From SB11 sp035906255 (GTDB taxonomy: Bacteria > Bacteroidota > Bacteroidia > UBA8524), in contig JAMIFM010000019.1 in NCBI GenBank assembly GCA_035906255.1, positions 33,317-97,316 of the forward strand: a stretch of DNA of 64,000 nt. The letters run 5' to 3'. Of the stretch, positions 17,797 through 25,468 are shown piece by piece; position 1 is the first letter of the stretch; every line of letters begins with the position of its first letter. The translations under genes and the position numbers were made by a program. The notes under the pieces are model-generated. The model was not told where the DNA came from, did no database searches, and saw only the letters and a list, made by a program, of their open reading frames with translations.

Positions 17797-19635
17797 TTAT
17801 TTTACTATCAGTAAAATGTTTTGGTTGATAGTAGTACCCGTAATTTTTACGGTGTACATACCTGCACTCATATTGGCAGTGCTAAGGTCAACAGGTAAGT
17901 GGTTTTTACCTTTTACCAATGTATAGTTTCCGGCAACGTATTTTTTACCCAACATATCAAACACTTCAATTTGTACGGTAGCAGGCCCGTTGCTTTCTAC
18001 ATCAACAATTGCCAATTGACTGCCTTGCGCCATTGGGTTTGGGCTAACAACGGCTTCTTTATCGCCTTTAGGAGCGGTAGGGGCTACGCGGGCATTAGTC
18101 CCGTCAGGGTTTTGGGTGGTGTAGCATATTTGATTGTCTTGCAGGTTTTGGAAAAAGTCAACCAAAAACGGGAAATCGTAAAACGAATTGGGCCAAAACT
18201 CACCCGTCCATGCAGTAGTTCGTGTGGCAGAGCCTGATAGTTGATAAGCATCCCTAAGGTCGTATTGGCAAGCACTAACACCGTTAAAATATGCCTTCAC
18301 CAATAAATGGTCAAATCCTCCCAATGTGTATGGAGATATGTACGAAGAGTAGCCATAAACAGCTAACCCGTCATTATCAGTGCCGTAGCCGTTCAATTGG
18401 TCAATGCGCATAGCCCTGTCCAAATCTACCTCGCCATAGGTAAATTGTCCTCCGGTTACGGCATTTCCGTTATCGTCGGTTTTTATCACCAACATATCGT
18501 CAAAACCAAAAAAACCTTGGTCGGTGTAGCCCGCCAAATAATATTCGTAATTGCTGCCGGTGTTCAGGCGTTCAATAATATCCATTGCATAATCGTTGCC
18601 AACATTGCCAGCGGGGTGGTTATAATCATACAACTCATCCCAAACAATGGCTCCGCTATAATCCAAAGCCATAAACCAAGCATCCATGCTGCTGCCGAAC
18701 ATATCGCTGTAGCCTGCAATGGCAAAGCCGGTACCGTTTGCATCAATGTTTGTATTGTTGGCCTGAATAATAGATGTGAAAACATCTCTTGAGCTTGCGG
18801 TTCCGTAAAAATCAACCTGTTGGGTGGGCACACCTGTGTTGCTGTTCACCCGCAAGAAAAAAGCATCAGGTATGGCCGCCGCAGTAGTTTTATCAATATG
18901 TTCGCCCACAACCATTACTTCATGGCAACCGCAAGTGGAGTTGTAGTTTGAACTTTCAACAATATCGTGCGACATATCGGTGTCGGTGTTATAGTTGTTG
19001 GTCATATCATACGTTGCACCCCAAAGCAACGTTCCGTTTTGGTCTATTTTAATAACAAACACACGGTTGTTACCGGTTCCGGCAACAGTAAGGTATCCTG
19101 TTATGTATAAATCGCCGGGGTTAGAAACCGATTCTACAATTTCCTGCACGCTCACATTGGTATGGCTAACGCCCCAAAGGGTTTGGAAATACCCTGCCGA
19201 GGTTACCACGTTGCCTGTAGGGTTTATGTGGGTATAAAAAATACCCATTGCGGTAGCACCACCGCTAAGGTATGAGCCCGCAACCGCGTAGCCGTTGCCG
19301 TTGCTAAACTCAACCGTGCGTATGTGGTCGGCACTAAAAGAGGCAGGCATTGCAGGCGGGTTGGTAATATCAGTCATGTAATACTGATAGTTAAAAGTTT
19401 GAGGATTGCTGAACAAACCGTCCATGTCGGTTCGTTGCACATTGAAAGTAAAATCACCGGGAAAGCTCGAACCTCCGGGGCCTATTAAGAAATGTCCGGC
19501 ATTGCCGCCTGAATAGGCGTTGTTACCGTCAGTAAGCATCTCCCAAGTATTGTTGCTGCCATAAAGGTGTTGAAAATACTGTGCTTTAGCAGTGAAGCTA
19601 AGAAAAGCGAAAGCCAATAGGTAGAGTTTTTTCAT
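17797..19635 (-). CDS. T9SS-exported propeller-like protein, paralogue 2
   Basis: A 612-residue secreted protein. The start at 19635 begins the signal peptide MKKLYLLAFAFLSFTAKAQ; the seven residues upstream are rejected. The mature protein opens YFQHLYGSNNTWEM. Six segments of the form G-Y-x-V-A-G ... D-x-F-x-x-K-x-D-x-x-G ... W/Y recur (for example FVIKIDQNGTLLWGATYD, AWFMALDYSGAIVWDELYD, DMLVIKTDDNGNAVTGG), suggesting a six- or seven-bladed beta-propeller. The sorting domain carries PKGDKEAVVSPNPM, EVFDMLGKKYVAGNYTL and SAGMYTVKITG, almost the same as paralogue 3. Unlike its neighbours it has a CGCHEV segment in the third blade. Its upstream region shares an element with that of paralogue 6. 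Confidence 0.82.
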   Translation of the reverse strand: MKKLYLLAFAFLSFTAKAQYFQHLYGSNNTWEMLTDGNNAYSGGNAGHFLIGPGGSSFPGDFTFNVQRTDMDGLFSNPQTFNYQYYMTDITNPPAMPASFSADHIRTVEFSNGNGYAVAGSYLSGGATAMGIFYTHINPTGNVVTSAGYFQTLWGVSHTNVSVQEIVESVSNPGDLYITGYLTVAGTGNNRVFVIKIDQNGTLLWGATYDMTNNYNTDTDMSHDIVESSNYNSTCGCHEVMVVGEHIDKTTAAAIPDAFFLRVNSNTGVPTQQVDFYGTASSRDVFTSIIQANNTNIDANGTGFAIAGYSDMFGSSMDAWFMALDYSGAIVWDELYDYNHPAGNVGNDYAMDIIERLNTGSNYEYYLAGYTDQGFFGFDDMLVIKTDDNGNAVTGGQFTYGEVDLDRAMRIDQLNGYGTDNDGLAVYGYSSYISPYTLGGFDHLLVKAYFNGVSACQYDLRDAYQLSGSATRTTAWTGEFWPNSFYDFPFLVDFFQNLQDNQICYTTQNPDGTNARVAPTAPKGDKEAVVSPNPMAQGSQLAIVDVESNGPATVQIEVFDMLGKKYVAGNYTLVKGKNHLPVDLSTANMSAGMYTVKITGTTINQNILLIVK

Positions 19636-19680
19636 GATAGTAAAGTTTAAATGCAAAGTGTGATAATTATGGTTAAGTAC

Positions 19681-19729
19681 TACAAGTTACAAAGGCCGCA
19701 TTACTTATCAACTACCAATGAGTGAGTGC
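19681..19729 (-). promoter_or_regulatory. Upstream element shared with paralogue 6
   Basis: Contains TACAAGTTA (19681-19689) and TATCAA followed by ACCAATGAGTGAGTGC (19706-19729). The same two blocks, spaced 25 versus 26 bases, lie before the gene starting at 25307. On the minus strand the inner block reads TAACTTGTA, which resembles a -7 element. A promoter with an upstream operator is a reasonable guess. Confidence 0.5.
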
Positions 19730-19774
19730 CGCAAAACGGATTGTAACTGCTATTTATAAACAAGTAACTGCAAA

Positions 19775-19806
19775 AAAGCCCCGCAGAAAATCACTTGCGG
19801 GGCTTT
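19775..19806 (-). terminator. Intrinsic terminator after propeller-like paralogue 3
   Basis: AAAGCCCCGCA pairs with TGCGGGGCTTT around a ten-base loop and is followed by a six-T run on the minus strand. Confidence 0.88.
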
Positions 19807-19827
19807 AAACAGGTTGGTATTTATAGG

Positions 19828-21618
19828 TTATTTTACCATTAGTAAAATGTTTTGGTTAATGGCAGCACCGCTCACTTTTACGGTGTACATGCCTGCTGCC
19901 ATGTTTGCTGTGCTTAGGTCAACAGGCAGTTGGTTTTTGCCTTTAACAAGGGTGTAATTACCCGCTGCATATTGCTTGCCAAGCATATCGTATACTGCAA
20001 TTTGCACAGTTGCTGGTTCATTGCTTTCTACCTCAACCATTGCTACAGGGGTGCCTTGTTGCATTGGGTTGGGCAACACAGTGGCCTCTTTATCACCTTT
20101 AGGTACTGCGGGGGCTACACGGGCGTTTGATGCGCCGGGGATAAATGCGGTGCTGCAAAGTTGTACGTCGCTTGCTGAGGTTGAAAACGAAGATTGTGTA
20201 CCTTGATTGAAGGTAGATAGTGTACTGAATTGGGTCTCGCTGTACATACCGGGGCCTGATTGCGTGCTGGGAGTGCCGAAAGACTCGTTACAACCTGAAT
20301 TACCGTCGAAGTATGATTTAACAATATAAGCGTCAAGGTTACCTATACCGCCTGCAAAATCAGCAGTGCCATAAACACTTAGTCCGTCATAAGTAGTTCC
20401 GTTAAATTGGTCAAGCTGGTAGCCGTGGTCATTTCCGCTGCTACCGTATGTAAATTCTCCATTTACTACACCATTACCCGCATCATCGGTTTTTAGTACC
20501 ACAGCATCATAGTTTCCAAAAATTCCGTTATTGGTTTCACCTACTAAATAATACTCGTAGTTGCTGGATGTGTTTAAACGTTCAATCACATCGTAAGTGA
20601 ATGTGCTTGAGCTGGCTACTAACGAGTAGGGGGTAACTGTACCCCAATAGCTGCCGGCGCCTGCCTGATTGGTTTTTACTAACCAAGCATCCCACTTTCC
20701 ACCGCCCGAAAGGTAGGTAGTATGGCCGCCCATTACAAAGCCTGTTCCGCCACCGTTACCACTGTTTGATACGGTAATTGAAGTGATGTACTCGTCAGAA
20801 GAGTTTGTGCCGTAGTACATCACCCAAGGGAAAAACACAGTACCGTTGGTGGCATCAAATCTCACAAGGTATCCGTCAACAGTGCGGGTTCCGCTGTTAT
20901 CATAGGTGGTGCCCACCACAACTACTTCAGGATTACCTGACGGTTGGGTTATGTAAGGGCTTTCAATTACATCATAAGCCCAATCCCTTGATATTACAGC
21001 CGTACTTGAATTAGAAACCGAAAATATTTGCGACCAAAGTACATTACCGCTTCCTATATCGATTTTTATCACAAAGCTGTGTATATCCCAAGTAAGCGAT
21101 GTTTCTTGCAAGGCACCTACAATGTATAACTCGTTCCCTCCGGCCGATTTTGATACACCGCCCACAAAATTAGTAGTCCATGTGTAGCCGCCTGCTGCTA
21201 CTGGGGTGTAATCATAAGTAGCGTTGATGTTTCCGTTAGGGTCTAATTGCATATAGTAGATGCCGCTGCCTGTAGGTTGCTGATAAAGACCCACAATACC
21301 ATAACCGCCTCCGTTTATCTCAAATGCTTTGTTGTGTGTTAAGCCAAAAGCACCTGCCATTGATGGGCCAACAGAATAAATGTTATTAAAATTAGGCGCA
21401 CCGGGTATGTTTCCGGTATTATCAGTAAAGGTGCCTAATACGCCCGGCACTCCTGCTGAGGTAGTGCTGGATGACACAATAAAGTGGCCTTGGGTAGTGG
21501 TGTTAACGCCCGACGATTGCCCCTCGGCGTTTCCTGAGCCGTATAAATGCTGGAAATACTGGGCTTGGCATAGATACGCCATTAATGAAAATGTGAGGGT
21601 GATAAACGTTTTTTTCAT
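19828..21618 (-). CDS. T9SS-exported propeller-like protein, paralogue 3
   Basis: A 596-residue secreted protein with signal peptide MKKTFITLTFSLMAYLCQAQ and mature start YFQHLYGSGNAEGQSSGVN. Blade-like repeats include GYLVRFDATNGTVFF, DAWLVKTNQAGAGSYWG, DAVVLKTDDAGNGVVNG and DAYIVKSYFDGNSGCNE; the last of these, with its SGCNE ending, marks the end of the repeat region in most of the six paralogues. The sorting domain follows directly: PKGDKEATVLPNPM, AVYDMLGKQYAAGNYTL, AAGMYTVKVSG, ending NILLMVK. The N-terminal YFQHLYG strand looks like the missing last strand of a blade, as in a closed propeller ring. Exported by the Por system; ligand unknown. Confidence 0.82.
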   Translation of the reverse strand: MKKTFITLTFSLMAYLCQAQYFQHLYGSGNAEGQSSGVNTTTQGHFIVSSSTTSAGVPGVLGTFTDNTGNIPGAPNFNNIYSVGPSMAGAFGLTHNKAFEINGGGYGIVGLYQQPTGSGIYYMQLDPNGNINATYDYTPVAAGGYTWTTNFVGGVSKSAGGNELYIVGALQETSLTWDIHSFVIKIDIGSGNVLWSQIFSVSNSSTAVISRDWAYDVIESPYITQPSGNPEVVVVGTTYDNSGTRTVDGYLVRFDATNGTVFFPWVMYYGTNSSDEYITSITVSNSGNGGGTGFVMGGHTTYLSGGGKWDAWLVKTNQAGAGSYWGTVTPYSLVASSSTFTYDVIERLNTSSNYEYYLVGETNNGIFGNYDAVVLKTDDAGNGVVNGEFTYGSSGNDHGYQLDQFNGTTYDGLSVYGTADFAGGIGNLDAYIVKSYFDGNSGCNESFGTPSTQSGPGMYSETQFSTLSTFNQGTQSSFSTSASDVQLCSTAFIPGASNARVAPAVPKGDKEATVLPNPMQQGTPVAMVEVESNEPATVQIAVYDMLGKQYAAGNYTLVKGKNQLPVDLSTANMAAGMYTVKVSGAAINQNILLMVK

Positions 21619-21657
21619 GATTTGATAGTATTTAGTAGATTAATAAATTGATTGTAA

Positions 21658-21682
21658 CCCCTGCAAGCAGGGCTTGCAGGGG
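21658..21682 (-). terminator. Hairpin after propeller-like paralogue 4
   Basis: CCCCTGCAAGC pairs with GCTTGCAGGGG around a three-base loop, 22 bases after the stop at 21705. No good T-run follows on the minus strand, so it is a weaker terminator than the others in the array. Confidence 0.6.
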
Positions 21683-21704
21683 GGTATTTTGTTGGAGTTT
21701 TTGA

Positions 21705-23471
21705 CTATTTCACAATTAGTAAAATGTTTTTACTAATGGTAGTACCGCTGATTTTTATGGTGTACATACCGGCGGCCATGTTTGCATTGCTTAGTGTTAG
21801 CGGTAATTGATTTTTACCTTTTATAAGCTCGTGTTCAGCATTGTAATATTGTTTGCCAAGTACATCATAAATAGTGATTTGTACCACAGTAGGGGTTTCT
21901 GTTTCAAGCTCTACAACAGCAATCGGGCTGCCTTGTTGCATTGGGTTGGGTGATACTACTGCGTCTTTATCGCCTTTGGGTTCAGCAGGGGCTAAACGAG
22001 CATTGCTTCCGCCTGTGATTGTGGTGTTATAGCACAAAGTAGCATCTGTTAGCGAGGTTTGTGAAACTGATAAATTACCTTGGTTAAAGAAATCAAAATA
22101 ACTTAAGCGGGTTTCGCTGTACAATCCGGGACCTGATTGGGTTACAGGGGTACTAAATGCTTCATTGCAACCCGATACCCCGTTGAAATATGCTTTTATA
22201 AGGTATTCATCACCCAAGCCTATTCCTCCGTTGTGCGATATGCCAAAAACACTTAGTCCATCGGCAGTAGTGCCGTTGTATTGGTCAAGACTGAAACCAA
22301 TATCATTGCCTCCCGTGCCGTAGGTAAACTCACCTCCGGCAATACCATTTCCATTGTCATCGGTTTTTATTACCAATACATCATGCGCTCCAATAGCACC
22401 GTTATTAGTTGTGCCGCCTGCATAGTATTCGTATTGTGCTGAGCTGTTCAGGCGCTCTTTTACATCGCTGCACATATCAACGCTTCCGGGGTTAATTGAG
22501 TAGTCGTATGTAGTTGACCATAGGGTGCCACCTGTAGGGTCGGTTTTCATCAGCCAAAAATCAGTGCTTCCCGAAGTTCCGTTGGCTATGCCGCCTATTA
22601 TAAACCCGTTAGAGCCACCTGCGGTACTGTTAGCAATATCAATACAGGTAAAATGCTCGTTAGTAGCCGCAGTTCCGTAAAAGATAACCCAAGGAAACGT
22701 TGGGATGCCCGTAGTAGCATCAACCCTAAAAAAAATCCCGTCGATGCCGTTTGAGTTATAGTCGTAGCCACCGCCAACAATCACCACTTCATTTGAATAA
22801 GGACTTTCAATAATATCGCTTGAAAATTCCTTTTGCGGGAAGCCTATTTGTAACACATCGTAAAAGTTTGACCAAACGATATTTCCTGAGGCGGTATTAA
22901 TTTTAAGGGCATAAATATAGTTTTGGCTGGCACTGGTTTCGGTTGCACCCGTAATGTATAAATCGTCGGTTCCGGGCGATTTTGCCACTGCCGCCACATC
23001 AACAAGGTTATACCAAGCTACAGAAAGGGGTACAGGTGTGTAGTCGTATATAACAACAGGATTACCCGTGCCGTCTAACTGTAAATAAAAAATGCCCTGC
23101 ATAGCCCCGGTACCGTCGTTGTATAAGCCAACTGCGCCAAAACCGCTGCTGTTTTCAAGCTCAAACACGTTTACTGATGATATGTGCATCACTGCGCCTG
23201 TAATGGGCGAACTGATGGTGTACTCATTATTGAAATTTGGAGAGGACAAAATATCACCGTTCACATCGGTATAGGTTACAATTAAATTAGATGCAGAGCC
23301 AAAATTGATGTGGTTTTCAGAAGCCATTAAATGGCCTTGGGGTTGGATAAAGGTATTTACCCCCGAAATGGTTTGCTGTAAATCGGTAGAGCCATAAAGG
23401 TGTTGAAAATACTGGGCTTTTGCGCATAAGCCGGCTATTAACAACGAAAAAAGTAAAATGTGTTTTTTCAT
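21705..23471 (-). CDS. T9SS-exported propeller-like protein, paralogue 4
   Basis: A 588-residue secreted protein. The start at 23471 (MKKHILLFSLLIAGLCAKAQ) is preferred to the ATG at 23534, which lies in the terminator hairpin of the next gene. The mature start is YFQHLYGSTDLQQTISGVN. Blades include GIFYLQLDGTGNPVVIYDY, GIFFRVDATTGIPTF, DFWLMKTDPTGGTLWSTTYDY and DVLVIKTDDNGNGIAGG. The array-wide SGCNE segment closes the repeats. The sorting domain has PKGDKDAVVSPNPM, TIYDVLGKQYYN and AAGMYTIKISG. The sequence PNPMQQGSPIAVVELE is shared nearly word for word with its neighbours. Confidence 0.82.
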   Translation of the reverse strand: MKKHILLFSLLIAGLCAKAQYFQHLYGSTDLQQTISGVNTFIQPQGHLMASENHINFGSASNLIVTYTDVNGDILSSPNFNNEYTISSPITGAVMHISSVNVFELENSSGFGAVGLYNDGTGAMQGIFYLQLDGTGNPVVIYDYTPVPLSVAWYNLVDVAAVAKSPGTDDLYITGATETSASQNYIYALKINTASGNIVWSNFYDVLQIGFPQKEFSSDIIESPYSNEVVIVGGGYDYNSNGIDGIFFRVDATTGIPTFPWVIFYGTAATNEHFTCIDIANSTAGGSNGFIIGGIANGTSGSTDFWLMKTDPTGGTLWSTTYDYSINPGSVDMCSDVKERLNSSAQYEYYAGGTTNNGAIGAHDVLVIKTDDNGNGIAGGEFTYGTGGNDIGFSLDQYNGTTADGLSVFGISHNGGIGLGDEYLIKAYFNGVSGCNEAFSTPVTQSGPGLYSETRLSYFDFFNQGNLSVSQTSLTDATLCYNTTITGGSNARLAPAEPKGDKDAVVSPNPMQQGSPIAVVELETETPTVVQITIYDVLGKQYYNAEHELIKGKNQLPLTLSNANMAAGMYTIKISGTTISKNILLIVK

Positions 23472-23505
23472 ATAATGATAGTGTTTAGGTTTTTGGTGAG
23501 AGAAA

Positions 23506-23535
23506 AATGCCCCAAACAGAATGGTTTGGGGCATT
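23506..23535 (-). terminator. Intrinsic terminator after propeller-like paralogue 5
   Basis: AATGCCCCAAAC pairs with GTTTGGGGCATT and a T-run follows on the minus strand, nine bases after the stop at 23544. Confidence 0.85.
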
Positions 23536-23543
23536 CGGTAGGT

Positions 23544-25307
23544 TTATTTAACAATCAACAGTATGTTTTGTGCAATTGAAGCACCTGTTACTTTCACGGT
23601 GTACATACCGGTAGCCATATTAGCATTGCGAATATCAAGCGGCAATTGGTTATTGCCTTTTACCAATGTGTGCGAACCGTTGTAGTATTGTTTGCCAAGC
23701 ATATCATAAATGGCAACTTCTACAGTGGCAGGCATATCTGCTTCCAACTCAACAAATGCAACGGGGCTGCCTTGGCCCATTGGGTTTGGTAACACAACGG
23801 CCTCTTTATCGCCTTTAGGTTCAGCAGGTGCCATGCGAGCGTTGCTGGCACCGGGTATAGTTGTATTGTAGCACAATTGTACATCACTTACCGAGCTTGA
23901 TGAACAAAGCGGTGCACCGGGCGTAAACCCGTTAAAGTCAGTTATATAATATTCCCAATACAAACCGGGGCCTGTAGAAACGTTTGGCATTGATAAGTAT
24001 TCGTTACAGCCCGAGTTTCCGTCGTAGTATGATTTTATCAAATAAAAATCAGTAGAGCCAAGTGCACCTAAGTCTCCGGTTGCAAAAGTGCTTAGTCCGT
24101 CTGCGGCTGTGTTGTCATATTGGTCAAGTGCTGCACCCCTGTCAGCATTAGCTCCGCCGTATGTAAATTCACCTAAGCCGTTACCTAAATCATCCGTTTT
24201 AATTACTAAAACATCTTCGCCACCAAAAAAGCCATTATCTGTTGAGCCTGTCATAAAATATTGGTATTGGCCTGATATTGGGCTAAAACGCTCAATTACG
24301 TCTCTGCAATTTTCGTTTGAGCCGGGGTTAAAGCTATAATCGTATAAGTTCGACCAAATTGTGCCCCAGCCTGAAGGGTCAACTTTTATTAACCAAGCAT
24401 CGTTATTGCCGTTTACGTTGCTTTCGCCACCAATTACAAAGCCCTGATTTCCGCCCGCACCACTGTTGGCGACTGTAATGCTGTAAAATGCATCGTTGCT
24501 GCTTGCAGTACCGTACATAACTGCCCAAGGCAAGTTTAGTACACCTGTATTTGCATCAACACGTATAACAAAACCATCGTTGCTGGCACCTGAGCCGTGT
24601 GCAAAACCAACAATCATAGCTTCGGGTTGGCCAAGCGGGTTGTATGGGTTTTCGATAATATCCATACCTACTTCGCGAGATATGGGCGAACCGTGAGGTA
24701 TATCATAAATGTTTGACCATATAATTGCGCCTGACATTACATCTAACTTCATTGCAAAAACGTGAACCAAAGGTGCGTTTGCCTGTACGCCTCCTGTAAT
24801 GTATATTTCATTACCGGTAGCACTTTCGGTCACATTTCCTACAATGTTTACATCCCATATAAATGCACCGGGTAAGGGGGTATAGTCAAAAATGTTCATC
24901 ACATTACCATTAGGGTCTAATTGCAAGTAGAACAATTTTGAAGGCGTTGCTGTACCGGCGGTAGGGTCGCGGTGTACACCCACCACACCAAAACCGTTTC
25001 CATTGTTCATTTCAAAAACCCTTGTCCAATGCACATTACTTACTACGCCTGTTATAGGGTCGGTAATTTGGTATTCGTTGTTAAAGTTGGGGGCACCATT
25101 CACATCGGTATAGGTGGCAATAAGTGAATATTGAAAAGAGAGCGGGTCTTGTGTTACACCTGCCATAAAATGACCCTGAGGTTGGGCAAATGTGTTTACA
25201 CCTGATCTGAGTTCTTCAAAATCAGATGTTCCATAAACATGTTGGAAGTACTGTGCCTTGGTTGTTACACCAATGAGCACAAGAGCAGTTAATAGTAGAT
25301 TTTTCAT
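23544..25307 (-). CDS. T9SS-exported propeller-like protein, paralogue 5
   Basis: A 587-residue secreted protein with signal peptide MKNLLLTALVLIGVTTKAQ and mature start YFQHVYGTSDFEELRSGVN. Blades include LFYLQLDPNGNVMNIFDY, GFVIRVDANTGVLNLPWAV, DAWLIKVDPSGWGTIWSNLYDY, DVLVIKTDDLGNGLGEFTYG and DFYLIKSYYDGNSGCNE. The sorting domain has PKGDKEAVVLPNPM, AIYDMLGKQYYNGSHTL and ATGMYTVKVTG, ending NILLIVK. The region upstream of its start (25308-25400) holds the element shared with paralogue 2, and then the terminator of paralogue 6. Function unknown. Confidence 0.82.
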   Translation of the reverse strand: MKNLLLTALVLIGVTTKAQYFQHVYGTSDFEELRSGVNTFAQPQGHFMAGVTQDPLSFQYSLIATYTDVNGAPNFNNEYQITDPITGVVSNVHWTRVFEMNNGNGFGVVGVHRDPTAGTATPSKLFYLQLDPNGNVMNIFDYTPLPGAFIWDVNIVGNVTESATGNEIYITGGVQANAPLVHVFAMKLDVMSGAIIWSNIYDIPHGSPISREVGMDIIENPYNPLGQPEAMIVGFAHGSGASNDGFVIRVDANTGVLNLPWAVMYGTASSNDAFYSITVANSGAGGNQGFVIGGESNVNGNNDAWLIKVDPSGWGTIWSNLYDYSFNPGSNENCRDVIERFSPISGQYQYFMTGSTDNGFFGGEDVLVIKTDDLGNGLGEFTYGGANADRGAALDQYDNTAADGLSTFATGDLGALGSTDFYLIKSYYDGNSGCNEYLSMPNVSTGPGLYWEYYITDFNGFTPGAPLCSSSSVSDVQLCYNTTIPGASNARMAPAEPKGDKEAVVLPNPMGQGSPVAFVELEADMPATVEVAIYDMLGKQYYNGSHTLVKGNNQLPLDIRNANMATGMYTVKVTGASIAQNILLIVK

Positions 25308-25338
25308 GATATTTATCTGTTTATTTTTTTAGAATAGA

Positions 25339-25388
25339 TACAAGTTATTTCATAGAAAGGGGGGTATCAAGCACCAATGAGTAAGTGC
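25339..25388 (-). promoter_or_regulatory. Upstream element of paralogue 5, shared with paralogue 2
   Basis: TACAAGTTA (25339-25347) and TATCAA followed by two bases and ACCAATGAGTAAGTGC (25365-25388) repeat the arrangement seen at 19681-19729, with one base more between the blocks. It lies 32-81 bases before the ATG at 25307. Confidence 0.5.
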
Positions 25389-25413
25389 ATTATTTTGGTA
25401 GGTAAGTGCAAAA

Positions 25414-25443
25414 AAAAGCGGGGCCGTTGTGGCACCCGCTTTT
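25414..25443 (-). terminator. Intrinsic terminator after propeller-like paralogue 6
   Basis: AAAAGCGGG pairs with CCCGCTTTT and is followed by a run of seven or eight T on the minus strand, 26 bases past the stop at 25469. Confidence 0.85.
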
Positions 25444-25468
25444 TATTATGAGCAAATTGGTATGATGG

